From positions 10,227,873 to 10,291,872 of the forward strand of contig NC_033629.1 in NCBI RefSeq assembly GCF_001540865.1: DNA of 64,000 nt, read 5' to 3'. Each line of letters opens with the position of its first letter. Positions within the stretch are counted from its first letter, which is position 1. Positions 12,185 through 25,685 of this stretch are shown piece after piece. This DNA comes from Ananas comosus. Taxonomy: Eukaryota > Streptophyta > Magnoliopsida > Poales > Bromeliaceae. Position numbers and translations under genes: made by a program. Under the pieces are notes generated by a model that did no database searches, had not been told where the DNA came from, and saw only the letters and a program-made list of their open reading frames with translations.

Positions 12185-13373
12185 TGGGTGACAAAACGCA
12201 CCTAAATGGGTGACAAAACGCATCGAAGCGATAAGGAGGGATTTTTTTCTGGAACGGCGGGTATAACGCTCCAGGCAAGGGATGTTTGATAGCTTGGGCG
12301 AACGTTTGTAAGAGTAAGAAAGAAGGGGGGCTTGGCATTTTAGACGTGGCGATCATGAACCTTGCCTTATTGGCAAAATGGTGGTGGAAATTCCACACGG
12401 ATACCCGATTATAGTGGAACTTGCTAGTTAGAGACTTATACTATCGAAGGCGAAAACCAATGAGGGAAAGGAGATCCTTCAGACCCTACTAATCCTGGTG
12501 GACGGGTGTCCTTAGTCTCAGCACTATTTTCAAATGGGGTACGATTTTTTCCCTTGGTGACGGGAGCACCATTGACTTTTGTTAGATCGGTGGTGCGGGG
12601 AGAATACGTTGTCTTACGTTCCCTGAGATCTATGACTCGTTTGAGGCGAAGGGCCTTAAGGTAAGTGCTTGTGCCACGGGGGCTGGTTGGAACTGGAGCA
12701 GGGTACTGGGACCCGATGTCGGACATAGTCATAGGTCTAACATGACGCTATCGGATTTTGTGGAAAGGATCTCCAACTTCTCCGTAGAGCATAGTTCGGA
12801 TAGGTTGTTATGGCGTTGGAGTCATGTTGGTCTTTTCTCGGTTAGATCGACCTACCTCGCGCTGTCTGATTGGGGTACGAGGGATGCACGGACTGCATTG
12901 ATCTGGAGCCTCAAAATCCCTTTAAAAGTGAAGGTGTTTGGCTGGTTGGTACTGAAGAAGAGACAAGCCACAATCGACAAACTTTTTAAGAGAGGATGGG
13001 TGGAAGACTCAACCTGCGTGTTATGCGGGGCAGAAGAGGAGTCGGTGGACTATCTATTTGCCCGGTGCGTCTTCTGTAAGTTTCTTTTGATCATGGGTGT
13101 GGACGAGGTTCAGGATCTGGATCTGGGGATAGACGTGTGCCTTGTTTGGGACATGTGGAGGAATAGGGACGGTGCACAAACGAAGAGAAGCAGATTAACT
13201 GACCTGGTGGGTTGCTGGTGGACCATCTGAAAGGTCAGAAATGATTTGATCTTCAGAAGGATCCAGCCTAACCCTGGACAAGCTGTTCTCTACTTTAAGC
13301 AATTGGTGCAAGAGTGGGCCTTTCTTCTCCCTATTTAGGCAGCTTTTTTTAGCTGGCCGTTTTATGTACTTAC

Positions 13374-13405
<32 letters not shown>

Positions 13406-13509
13406 CTTTTTCGCGTTCTCCCTGGGGCCGTCGTTGCCCCACCCTTGTAGTCTAGTTCATACTTTCAATGAATAAAGCAGGTAGCGTGCTACCTTACTCT
13501 CAAAAAAGA
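12185..13509 (+). mobile_element. 5'-truncated LINE with 12-bp TSDs (LINE-2)
   Basis: The insert is bounded by perfect direct repeats AATATGCAAAAA at 12173-12184 and 13510-13521. It carries only the C-terminal part of ORF2, related to LINE-1 (A-L-L-A-K-W-W-W-K-F, then zf-RVT). It then has a long poly-T tract (about 13375-13405), an AATAAA-like signal near 13470, the hairpin GGTAGC-GT-GCTACC (13480-13493) and a short A-rich tail. At the 5' junction atgggtgacaaaacgca occurs twice (about 12184-12200 and 12206-12222), a small duplication of the kind left by LINE 5' joining. Confidence 0.92.
12742..13230 (+). pseudogene. LINE-2 ORF2 C-terminal fragment with zf-RVT domain
   Basis: A 162-residue open stretch. 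It contains W-S-L-K-I-P-L-K-V-K-V-F-G-W-L and the zinc-binding-like C-V-L-C ... D-Y-L-F-A-R-C module characteristic of the zf-RVT region after plant LINE reverse transcriptases. Upstream relics (12220-12480) belong to the same ORF but are frameshifted. The methionine at 12742 is internal to ORF2, not a true start. Confidence 0.85.
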
Positions 13510-15020
13510 AATATGCAAAAAGATGATAAAGTATTGGAGATCATATCCTCTCACATATTCTCTATTATTAAATACACTTAACTAAATTCTAAAAAGCTTC
13601 CTTACTCTTAGCATTATATCAAACAGATTCAAAATTTAGAAAATTGACAAATTAGAATGGTAGCTTCGAAAACTCAATTTTATTTGAAAGATGAATAATT
13701 TTTAGAAAAATACAAGAAATTTTTCTTATGTCAAATTTGTTAATGACTCGTCGGAGTCCTCTTTTCTAATGATTTAAAAATCAGATTAAATCAACTGATC
13801 CGAATGGTCCAACCGTAATCTAGTTTATAAAACTGTTTGGTTCAACCCTTTTAACTAGATTAGTCTAAAAAATCACTTTAAACCTCCGAGTTGGCGGTTC
13901 ATCTATCAAACTAGTGAACCAGTCCGATTTTAATCAAATCAGTCTAATTTTAGTAGACAAATCATATTACAATTCAGCTGCTTAAAACCAACTTAGCTGA
14001 TTTTATCTTTTATTAGTACAGATTAGCCTTATAAAAATTTGAACTTGAAAACTTATATCAACTTAATTTAATCTAAAAATAAGTATTTTAAATTAAGTAT
14101 AATATTAAAATTATATAAAATAATAAAATTAAAAATAATAATTAAATATCTATCGGCTGAGTTTCTGATTTAACCTGAGATTCTTCATCTAGCAATATTT
14201 TCTGATAGCGGTGTGGACTGGTTTCATTGCACTTTTCCCCTTTCGACTTTTTTTTTTTTTTTTTTAACAATAACCTTATAGAATTTTTTAATTTGTCAAA
14301 TGACATTTTCAAAATTTTATTTTACCAATTAATTCTCTTTTGGCTTACTCTGGACAAAATAAGGAACTCGAAAAATTAATCACCGCCGCTTAGAAAGTGG
14401 AGAATAACTTAGCATTTTTAGATTGTTTATCATTTTTTTATAGGAGATGTGAAAATTTTTTTGAGGCCGTGAGTGTTGTTTGTGGATTATAGAATTTTGC
14501 TAGGTTGTTAGTATGACTTATTATAAAAAATAATAAATAATTTATTATTTTTAAAATTTCATTAAAGATTATAAAAGATTCATTATTTTTAATTATTCTG
14601 CCGAGTTGGACAAAATAGAATTATTTGACCAAATAAAATTTCATAAGGTTACATGACAAATTATAAAAGTTTAAAGGGTTAAACTGAAAAAAAATAGAAA
14701 AAAAAAGGTAAGACTTCGTTTGGGATTACAGAGAGATTATGTTATACGGGTGAGAAACGATGATAAAAAAATATTTTATTTATTTTTGTATATAATATTG
14801 TGTTTCGCATAATCGGTTTGATATATTTTTTTACGGTGTCATCGGAGACTTAGAAGCATATCTCTGTACGCTTTTTCTCAATTCGATTCTATCTAGCACT
14901 GTTAGATCAACGTAAATACCAAACTAAGCCTAAGAATCGAACAAATTCGAAATAGAAAAAAGAAGAGGCCGAAGCAGAAGCAAAAACAGAAGCGATCGAT
15001 CGCGTAGTGGGAGGGGGGAG
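13510..15020. other. Intergenic region and VPS24 promoter / 5' UTR
   Basis: AT-rich spacer with a second copy of the 11571 repeat (13770-13930) and short poly-A/T runs. The last 150 bases before the ATG at 15021 become purine-rich (gaagcagaagc runs) and are probably the VPS24 5' UTR. No clear TATA box was assigned. Confidence 0.45.
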
Positions 15021-18000
15021 ATGGAGTCGGTGAAGAATCTTCTGAAGCCGAAGCCGAATCCGACGCAGCAGCTTCGCGATTGGCAGCGTCGACTCCGCCA
15101 GGAGTGCCGCAACGTCGATCGCCAGATTCGCGGTTAGGGTTTCCCCGATCCCCCCCCGATCTTTGACCCTTTTGTTCTTTTTTTTCTTCCTTTCGATTCG
15201 ATTAGGGTTCGTTCTTCATGTGTTCGATCGTACTATGGCGATCGATCGATCGATCGATCGATCCATCCACGCAGATGTGCAGAGGGAGGAGCGGAACGTG
15301 CAAAAGGCGATCAAGGACGCGGCGAAGCGCAACGACATGGGCTCCGCTAAGGTTTCTTTCTTTTCTTCTTTGAATTTTTTCATCTATTTAATTCGGGATT
15401 ACACATCTCTTAAATGCCCTGTTTGGAGTTATTAGTCAATGCAATGTTAAAATGTATTCAATATTAGGTTGGTCGATGCAAATATCATTTGATGTTTTAT
15501 GATTTCATGATATTTTTTTTTTCAAGATACAATTAGATTGGGTGATTTGATGTTCCATTGGGTGAGAATTTGGTTACTGTTAGATAGGTATAATGTATTG
15601 AATATGCGAAAACATCCCTTCTGGAGCCATTGTTTAGTTCTGATCTCTGCTGGGGATATGGAGTAGTTGCCGAATCAGTGACGCTTCCATTTGCTTATTA
15701 CTCATGCAAAACTTTGGAGGCTTGTTTGATTCACCTATTTTAGAGTATGAATCGGAATGGGATTCATTGATTCCGATAGTTGTTGTTTGTTTTACAGGAA
15801 TCATATTCCGATTCCCATTCCACTCTGGAAAGGAAATGGCGCAATTCATGTATGGTCCAATCTAGCCGGGTTTGAATCCCGGATTGGCCCATTCCAAAAT
15901 AAACCACTCAAAGCCCTCTCTCACGAACACCTCCATCTCCTCTCCCTTCATCACTCTTCTCTCTCTTAACCAAAACACTCACAAAATTCTAGATGTTTAT
16001 TCTGATTTCCATTCCAATAATGAACCAAATATTTTTTGGATGATTCGTCATTGCATTTTTCCATTCCAATGCAATCCAATTCCATTTTCCATTGCTATTC
16101 CGATTATGAACCAAAAATGCCCTGAACTTCTTTGGAAGTTCTTTAATATTAATTTTTACAATGTAATGATGTTAAATTTGCCTTTTCCCTCCTATAATCA
16201 GAAAATCATACATGTACCGCTTTCTGTTTCGTCTTGATAATCTATTAACTCTGGAACAATGGCATCTAAGAAGTCTAAATATTTTGGAATATCTAAGAAG
16301 CCAAAATGGATTTTTTGAGGACCTAAAAGGAAGTTGCGGTTTGAAGATTCTGCTTCTTTCTCAATGGAAGCTCTGTGCAATTGTCATGAAAATGCTCTTA
16401 GGATCCTCATTAGCTCTATGCTAAGAGAACTAGTACAGAAGCTTCATTTGGGCCAAAGAGTTTTTTATTTTACACTATTATGCGTTGATCGGCAAGGGAT
16501 ATTTGTGGCATCTTTCCATTTAATATATCAAACTTAATGATTCATCGTGCCATTTGTTTAGGCTCTTTATATTACGCAGAATTACAACATATCATCATTT
16601 CCTTGTTGTTATAATTTCATTGCAATGGTGATTCACTGCAGTTTGCTTTTGTATTCTTTACTTTTAATCTAATATGATCGAGGAATTAAAGAATTAATTT
16701 TAGCAGAATCACTGTAATTAAGTTATAGTGAATAAGTTTTTAATCTTAACAAGCTCTGCATGTGTTTATGAATCCTTCTTGTTATTTGATTTCAATCGGC
16801 ATGAATAATACATTATTTAATGCTAATCTCTACACTATTGTGTTCTTGCAATTATTTTCGATCTTTTTAACTGAAATTAAGCTTAGGTTTAAACAGCTAT
16901 GTTATGACGTAACACTCATTCAATTTCTATGTTTCAGTCTCTTGCTAAGGAAATTGTGAGATCAAGGCGGGCAGTGAATCGTCTTTATGAAAATAAGGCT
17001 CAATTAAATTCAATTTCAATGCATCTCGGTGAACTTGTTGGTATGCTACATTTCTCTTTACGCTTGACAGTACAAGGTTTTTGTATGGTTAACTGCCATA
17101 TATTTTGGCTAATTTATTTGATCAAAGAGTTTTGATGTCATAAGTGTGCATCTTTTTTAAGCATCATTAATAACTTGAATATTGATGTTTAAACTGGACA
17201 TTGCTCTCTTAGTTGTGTTCCTGCAATTACAGCTAAACACTTGCGAATGATTACTCCTCTAACCGTAGTTTGATTCAGATTGTTGTTCAATTGAATTGAC
17301 ATCGATATTTTTTGGCTAATATTTATCAAAGGATGTAGAAAATAAAAGGATGTAGAGAGTAGTATACACAAGTAATGTCAATGATGAATGTTTGGAAGTC
17401 ATGTAAAATGATTGCACTATAAAATTTACGAATTTTTGAAAAGGGTAGCGCCCTGTAAGAATAGTGGGAGAAACTCAAATATACGTTAATTGTTATCTAC
17501 ACTAGCACATTTGGCAAGGATTGAATATTCTTTCGCAAATTTGGGTTGTATATTGGCTCCAACATGTGGATTTTCTTGTAGCTGCAAGTAGAATGATTGA
17601 CTTCTTGCACTGAAGAATCTATTACATCATGATTCTCTGGTGACAGTTTGTGAACTCCTTTCTAGTACCTCTAGGTTATAGGTGAAACGGCTCTTGATGG
17701 CATGCTATATTTCATGTAATTTTAATTTTTAAATCGTAAAACAATTAGAAACAAGTATTTGAATATGAACATTAGGATAAAATAATCACGTGCTTACACA
17801 CATATTCTCAAACTCAAAAGTTAAGTAGTCACATGAATAGATAAGTTGAAGTTGCTAAACAAAGTACTTTGGTTTTTTTTTTAATTTTTTTCTTTTTGGT
17901 ATCTAGATTGCTAAACTTTGTGAAAGAGGAAAAATAAATGATCGAATACCTTTAGAATTCACATCTTAAATCTTCCAGGTTTCATCGTAATTATGAACAA

Positions 18001-20534
18001 ATTGCTTTCATTAAAGAATTGAAGGTTCCAGTTTGCATGGATTTGCTAGACAAATTCAGGGACATGCTATATTTATTTTGCTATTAGTTAGTAATATAGT
18101 AAGTTTACCTTTATTGGTATGAATTCCAGCGACTGCTAGGACTGTGGGTCATCTAAATAAGAGTGCTGAGGTTATGAAGCTTGTAAATAATCTTATGAAA
18201 GCTCCAGAAGTGGCCGTTACGATGCAAGAGTTTAGCAAAGAAATGACAAAGGTATGTCATCCATCATATTTATTGTACATATATTTTTTTCTCTTCTGCT
18301 GTGATAGTTACATGTGATTTGGTGATTCTAGTAGTTAAGAAAAAGAAGAAGAAAAGTGCCTCTAAATTAAAATTTGCAATATTTGGATCTGTTGATTGCA
18401 ATTGATTGATAAGGTCATTGGCATTTGAGAAGACTTTGACATACTATGCAAGTAAATTAAGCAGTTTTTTGGATGAAGTTTATGAAGGATTACATGGTAT
18501 TTACAAATTTCATGTGAAAAAATTACTTGGTTCCAATGCATTGAAGCATATCTCTAGCTGAATTGTCTGAAGACTTTTTTCTGCATGCAGACAATAATTT
18601 GTAATCATTTTGATTTTTAAAGCTCCTGAAAATCATTGCTTTGTTGGCTCATCTACTGTGAGAAGGAAAAACATATTTTTCTTTCCTGATTCTGTTTGTA
18701 ATACCATATCTCTATTGCAACAATCATGAAAACAGGTAGAAAATATCACTGTCAGGGGCAACTTAGTAAAATTAATTAAAGGCCTTCACCTTGTTGTTAA
18801 CGTATTTATGAAACCTATTTAAAGGACATAAGCTCACTATATAATTTAAATGCTTTCTTATCAGTTCTTTTCTCTTTTTTTTTTTTACAAGATTTTCTTG
18901 AACGGTGTTCTATGTTTTTGTGCTGTTTTCACCTATGATTTTCCAATGATGGAAAATAATGAGTGTTTAATGTGAATTACTGGTCAAATGCTAAATCATG
19001 TCATAATAAGCCATCTCTTCCATGTCGTGGATAATAAGTTTACTAGTCTTTTCCATAATTGTTAATTAATGGTTCTCTTGGAAGGCTGGCTATGCTGCTT
19101 TGCAAGGGGTAAATACATAGAGCGCTTAACTATATCTCAATTTTAATGTCATGGACAATAAGCTAGTATAGTCTTTTCCATAATTGTTAATTAATGGTTC
19201 TCTTGGAAAGCTGGCCATGCTGCTTTGCAAGGGGTAAAAACATAGAGTGCTTAACTATATCGCAATTTTAAATGGGTACCTAAACTTGGATTGCTTAATT
19301 TTACTACGAAGTGCTTCCGTTGATTTCAGAAAATTTTATTAAATTATGAAAGAACTTAATGTTTTCTGCCAAGAAGTTACAGAATATACTGTCATGGGCA
19401 GAATATTTAGGTTGTAAATAAGAGTGTCCCATCGAAAAATTTGAGCATACTGTTGAGTTTGATCGAGAGGGTTTTTAAATTAAATACACTGTTGAGCTGG
19501 GATATAAAATCAAATTTTTTGATGTTTGGGTACCGATTTTAGAACATGCTGTTTGTTTTTACCTTCCATACATTCTATGGTGCATCTAAGATAATGACTA
19601 TATTATTTTTTATTTTTTTTCCCTTAATTTTAGGCTGGGGTGATTGAGGAAATGGTGAATGACGCTGTTGATTCGGCTTTGGACTCAGAAGACATTGAGG
19701 AAGAAATTGAAGAGGAAGTTGACAAAGTGCTCTCGGCGATAGCGGGCGAGACGGCCTCACAGCTCCCAGATGCCGTTAGGAAAGAGAGGATAAAGCAACC
19801 TTCAACCAGTGAGGCTGTCGAGGAGGTGGGGCGTGCATCACAATTCTTAGCACATTTTGGCGTGGCTTCTAGATCAGAAGCCAATGCCAATGACGAAGTT
19901 TGGAGATTTTGCTATGCCGAGAAGCTAAATTGAGCTTCTCGGTCCTGAGCTCTGGTCTGGAGATTTTGCTTATGCTACTATGGGAAGCTGTAGGTGATAC
20001 TTGCATAAGAAAAGCTGTTAATGCTTTGAATAGCACTATTTCAACAGCATTCAGCGGAAGCTCCGGTTGGACTCTATTGTCCTGTATGGCCTGCCTAAAT
20101 CCAGCGTCTAAGCCCTATAAACAGAAGATCCAGTTTGAAGCTTTTCCTTTATAGTTGCATGGAAGCTCTTGCAAGGATTTTTGTTTAAAGAGTGTTGGTA
20201 ATGCTTGCAACAGTTCTCCTCGAAAGGCATCTTCTGTAACAGTGTCTATATTCCTAAAAGCATTAGCTTTTTGCTAGTGAAAAAGCCTAGAGGTTTTGTT
20301 GCGGTGCAAAAGCAGAAGCTCTATTTGAAGCTTCTGCTAGATTAGGAAGCTGTTGGGGAAGCTATTAACTGAAAAATGTTTGTTGCTTCTTCCCATTTTT
20401 CTTGTGACTTTGGAAACAGCTGATAATGAGGTTCCATTCTATATATATTTCAGGAAGTAGCTGTCGCCGAGGGTGCTGATGATGAGGGAGAACTAGAAGA
20501 GATGAGAGCACGCCTTGCGAGAGTGAGGTCGTAG
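15021..20534 (+). CDS. VPS24: VPS24 / CHMP3, ESCRT-III subunit
   Basis: Six exons join in frame: 15021-15132, 15275-15351, 16938-17040, 18130-18251, 19634-19825 and 20454-20534. They give 228 residues, against about 229 in plant VPS24. The protein is a cytosolic Snf7-family subunit that polymerises with the other ESCRT-III proteins on endosomes during multivesicular-body formation. Visible features: basic N-terminus (L-K-P-K-P-N-P-T-Q-Q-L-R-D-W) for membrane binding; helical core with E-R-N-V-Q-K-A-I-K and S-I-S-M-H-L-G-E; an acidic C-terminal half (E-D-I-E-E-E-I-E-E-E-V-D-K-V-L); and a final E-L-E-E-M-R-A-R-L-A-R-V-R-S, the MIM1-type helix bound by VPS4 MIT domains. All introns have GT-AG ends. 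No disabling change was seen. It converges on the neprosin copy A gene. Confidence 0.96.
15237..15266. repeat. (GATC)n microsatellite in VPS24 intron 1
   Basis: About seven GATC units just upstream of the exon 2 acceptor at 15273-15274. Confidence 0.9.
15719..16122. mobile_element. Tourist-like MITE in VPS24 intron 2
   Basis: Begins GGCTTGTTTGATTCA and ends with the inverse of GGGCATTTTTGGTTCA. Internal ggaatgg/ccattcc inverted motifs fold the element back on itself. It is about 404 bp, with no coding capacity. The 3-bp flanks are GGA and TGA, so the TSD is imperfect. Confidence 0.65.
19029..19276 (+). repeat. Direct tandem repeat, 125-bp period, in VPS24 intron 4
   Basis: The block cttttccataattgttaatt and its downstream ctgctttgcaaggggtaaa recur 125 bp later with few mismatches. 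Two copies. Confidence 0.85.
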
Positions 20535-20612
20535 AAGAGCTCAGGTTTGAGTTTTCTGCTCGCAAGGGTGAGGTCGTAGAAGAGCTCATGGTTGAGTTTT
20601 CTATCTGGGGGT
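20523..20612 (+). repeat. 45-bp tandem duplication across the VPS24 stop codon
   Basis: The unit starting gtgaggtcgtagaagagctc at 20523 recurs at 20568. It includes the stop codon TAG (20532-20534), so a second in-frame TAG falls at 20577-20579. The 14 codons between the stops end again in L-A-R-V-R-S. The second copy is followed by diverged sequence. Confidence 0.9.
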
Positions 20613-21483
20613 TTGTTTGTGATGATATGCATGCACGAATCACTAACAAAGGAAATAGCACATACACTTGCGTGTACTAAATTATTGATATAGTGGAGAT
20701 AATCTTGTGTATTCATATTTGGCGGATTTAATTGTGCTTCTTTGTTGTATATAGGAGATCATTTATGTTTCGCAAGTAATGTTATTAGTTGATCATGAAA
20801 ATGTGGTTGCACAAGTGTCCAATCTTCGATAGTTTCTGATGGTATTAATCGCTTCTGACCGGCAATTTACATGCTTTATCATCAGCTTTGAGAATCCCAT
20901 TTCAAGATCCGAGTACCTACTGAGTTGTTGTGGAAGTGTTCTTAATTACTGTCGTTGTGAAAATGCTCCTAATCTTGTTAAGTTGAAAATTGCTATATAT
21001 GGGGAATAGATGATGCAGTGGGGGGAACTTAGGCACAGAAAATGTAGTGGAATTACTGGTTTGTGTTATGTTGTATTGGGTTATTTTCGGTTGGGGTACT
21101 TAACAAATCCACAACTCTTTCCTTCTAATTTCGGTATGTGGGGTCAGGAAGAGGAATGAGAGAGAGAGGAATAAACATTCAAAGGGCTAAAAAGTCGAAA
21201 GCACTAAATTCTCTATATTTTAGATAGCATAGTAGCTCTACACTATAAAGTATAACTTTTACCTATACAACTATACAAAATTAGTTATTGATTATATAAT
21301 TCTAGAGTGTAGAATAATATAATTATTTTATAATATTTTATTCCTCTGTTCCAGTTGAGGATTTGCCACTATTGAAAGGAGAAGTTTCTTAGATTTTTTA
21401 ATAAATATTTTGTCGATCAATCGCCACTACCAACAAATAATGAATTTTATTCTTTTATTTAAGAAATATAATAGTTTTTGCTA
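20613..21483. other. Convergent spacer between VPS24 and neprosin copy A
   Basis: Holds the 3' UTRs of the two tail-to-tail genes. No other feature recognised. Confidence 0.5.
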
Positions 21484-24400
21484 TCAACTAGTACAACCAG
21501 CAGGTCCGCCGAAATAAAACATACATCCATCTTGATATCCATATCTGCCTGAGTTAACAAGTGCCGAAACATTGTAACAGTCTATCTTATCAGTATATGG
21601 ATTTTGTGCACCATCAAGAAGATCATAAGATTGGCCTTCTGAGTTGAAAAGCTGAATATTTTTTATGTACGCTGCTTTTCCTTCCAATTCACTTGCATAA
21701 TGTCCACTACCCATTGGAGGGCCTGTTGCGTCACTTAAATAGCTAACAGATCCACCCCATCTTACTGTGCTTGCACTCTTATCTAAAGTGGTAAAGAGTG
21801 ACTTTGGCCAATACCCTATTAGTTGGGGTTTGCCAGTATCTTCTCTAAATAATAACCAGTCTCCTGTCTGAGGACCCTGCAGTTATACAATCAAATACAA
21901 AGTAATCAAATAATAAAAAAAATATTGTAGTGAACAATTTTAGATAATATAATATCAAATTGAATCATTTTCATGCATACCCAAAGGGAAAGGACTACTC
22001 ATGGCAAGGCAATACATCACTAGCTCATAATACATTTATTACATCATAGCAATGCTACAGATAATTCATATACCTATAAATAGAGTGTACAATTTATATC
22101 TTACTCAGCCAAAGACTAATATCTCTTCGTTAGTTTTATTTTTTTTAATACTAAGAATTCAAAGAATATTTTAAATCCTTACATGGCTGAGTATTAGATT
22201 TACATATTATAATTAAGTATAATGTACAGGTAACACTTTATATCACAATATTATGTATTTATATATATATATAGTGCACAATTTACATTGTAAACTTGTT
22301 ATAGATATTGCTTTTTCATTTACACAAACTTTCAATAGCAATCACACGAAATTGCTATATATATAAGGAAAAGAAAAAAAATTCCAAATATAGAAAATTT
22401 GGGTATTGCTAATCTATCTAATATCTTTATTAATGAAATATTAATTGAAAATATTTCTACTCAGATTTTGTCTTCATCTCTGTCTGAACTCATAGGGAAA
22501 AGAAAGATAGCCCTAAAGTGTAGGTGTATTTTGAATAAAACTTCTTGAAACTTTTATTAATTGAAAATATTTCTACTCAGATTTTGTCTTCATCTCTGTC
22601 TGAACTCATAGGGAAAAGAAAGATAGCCCTAAAGTGTAGGTGTATTTTGAATAAAACTTCTTGAAACTTTTATTAATTGAAAATATTTCTCTTCTGAATC
22701 CGACTCATTACTTTTTTCACCTTATACTTCCGTGGGCAATGTTAGATATATAATCATTTTGGATCATAATTCTACAATTTTAACCATCTAAAGGTCAAGC
22801 TTACTAAACTACTTTTATCTCTTATTATTGTGACTAAAATTCATAAAAAAATTGGTTAAACAGTAGGAATTTATTGGATTAGGGGTTGTAAAAACTATAA
22901 TCCATGCATTTTTGTCGTAGACTTAACATTTCTCAACTATTTAATGTTTAATTAGAAGCTATCACATTGACATCATAATATAAGTTCCTTTTAAATGGGA
23001 AAAATATAAAATAACAAATATTTTCAGACATAAAATATATACGAAAAAAAGCTATTTGTATACTCTATGATAAAGTGTAAATCGTGCACCCTATCGTATC
23101 CAAGTATTTAAAAATCCATTTTGTGTTTTTTAGCATATCCTAAACAAAAAATAGTTAAGATAAGTAAATGTGCACTTTGAGGGCTTAAGGTATAAGAATT
23201 AACCCACAATACAGGTGTAGTATTAAGGAATGCTAAAATTCAATATTATAAAATAAACTGATGTTAAAAATGTTGAAGGGAAAAAATTTATTCAACCTTT
23301 TTTATACCAAGTGTGATGTAGTATTGTGGGCCATTATAAACAGATACGTTATCAATTATATCTCCTGGTGTAAGTATATCCCAATTAACCATTACGAAGC
23401 CTTGGCACTTAAGATTGTAACAACCGGTTGATTTATAGCCATCCGCCTGTAAAAGGAAAGAAAAGAAAATTCTTTAATGATGTTACTTTGTTGAATACAT
23501 AAGAAATTAAGGAATAGATATGTTGTCTTCAAATTAAGATACTAGCCATACTTCAGTCCTCAAATTTAATTTATTAATTATATTTCTGGCTTAAAATTTT
23601 AAATTTGTTACGATCAAATCTAATCATTAAACTTGATTATAAAATGCAAATATGATACTTACATGCACAGATATAGCATCTTATTAGTTGCTTGAATCTC
23701 ATAAGTAAACGAGCCGAACACGAGCGCGGCTGGAGTCGGCTCGTGTTTGGCTCGTTTCAATGAACCATGAGCTGGCTCATTAAAGTATAAGAGCCGAAAA
23801 TTCAGCTCCGTTACATAAACTAGCCGTTACAAGCGAGCGCTGGCTCACAAGCTGGACAACGAACAATAAGTTAAAAAGGATTAGATTGAATATATATAAA
23901 CTAAACATAAATTTATAAAATCTTATCCATTACATTTTGATCTAACAGTTGAAATAATTTTAATATAAATGAAGTCTTTTTATAATTGAGCTTCGGCACT
24001 TTACTATTTTTATTTTACTAAAAATTAAAATAAATACAATAGAATAAATAAATAGAATAGAATAAAGTGTATAAATATACTACTATACTATAATATATAT
24101 ATATACCTAAATCTACATAAAATTATATACAATATAAAATATATATATTCGAACTGTTTCGAGCCGAAGCACGAGCGAGCTGACCCAGCTGCCGTGCTCG
24201 GCCTCGGCTCGTTCTCTATTAAGCGAAGCTTAACAATTCAGCTCGTGTTTAGCTCGCTTACCAAACCGAGCGATTCGATCTTCGAGAGCCGAACACGAGC
24301 TGGCTCGCGAACGGCGAGCTGTATTGCCACCTCTACTCATAAGTCGTGACAGCTATGCTGATATGATAGTATATCATCCCAGTCTTTGGCTCAATATTAT

Positions 24401-25044
24401 TGTTATGTTAGTATCATCATATCATTATAGTATAGGAGAAATAGAGAGGACTTATTATTTGCACCAGATGCACCATATCATCTGTACAACAATTTACCAA
24501 TTAAGGAGTTCTTCAAATGGTAACATAATCCGAAAAAGGATCTTAGAGTGACTATGATTGAGCTAGGAGGATCTTTCAAACACTACTTAAATAAATTAGA
24601 AATCCTTAATCCTTCAAATCGCAGCCATGCACGTACGTACCTTTGTTAGTTATTTCATGTTTTTCATGCATTCGATGATTTGGCGCACCAAATATATATT
24701 TAACCGGTCTTGATGCAAATAATAACTTGTATATTATCTTAACCTCTCTTTTGGCTAGTAATGTTGTGATGTTATAGTAATAACTAATTAAGATGCTAAT
24801 GTTATCACGGTGGTGTGATTGACAAATTAGCAGATCACAACATTTCTCATGTAAACAAAAAAATGAAATTTGAGGTCTGAATTAAGTGTTGTCTACCTTT
24901 TAGTTCGAAAACTATTAATGTTATTTAGCTTAAAAGAAGATATTTGTATACGTACTTACCGTCCAAAATATGAAGAAATGAAGCTTGCTGTCTTGATATA
25001 ATGAAGGATATACCTGTTGTATGGCAAAATTTTGTTAAATATCC

Positions 25045-25082
<38 letters not shown>

Positions 25083-25650
25083 GAGCTCCTATGCTTTTAT
25101 TTGTGATAATCAATAATGGACATAAATATCGGTATTAATAAAAATATGCTATATTTTCAACAAAAAAAAATTATAAATTATTGGGAAATGGCAATAGCCA
25201 ACTAATTGAAAATTAGTGCTTATGTTAATATTGTGACTTGCACTTGGCTCTTTTATTATTGGAAACCCTTATTTATTTTCAATCTATCCGAATTATTTAT
25301 AGTGGATATCTATATAATCTTTCAGGACTATAAAAATATCAGCTTGTAAAAAGAATTAAACAAAGTGCAAACACAATGTTTACATATAAAGTATCTCACC
25401 TTTTTTCTTTTCTTTTTTTTAAAGTTTATGTATTTAGAGAGCAATAAAAACTATATATGTAGTAGCAAGAATTTATTTTGCGTACATGAAATCCTGCTTC
25501 TACGACATTAGTGGCCGGAGTATCAGAGTTCACAACCCATAGTGCAGTTGAACTTCTCTGAGCAGTCGTTAAATCTGGTTGACCCCATAGATTTATTTTA
25601 GCTTGAGTACCATAATATTCCCCAGTTACTGTTTCATAATGAGCCCACTA

Positions 25651-25685
<35 letters not shown>

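Noticed and set aside
19640..19933. Frame 19640-19933 as an independent gene
   Set aside because: It is VPS24 exon 5 read past its donor into intron 5.
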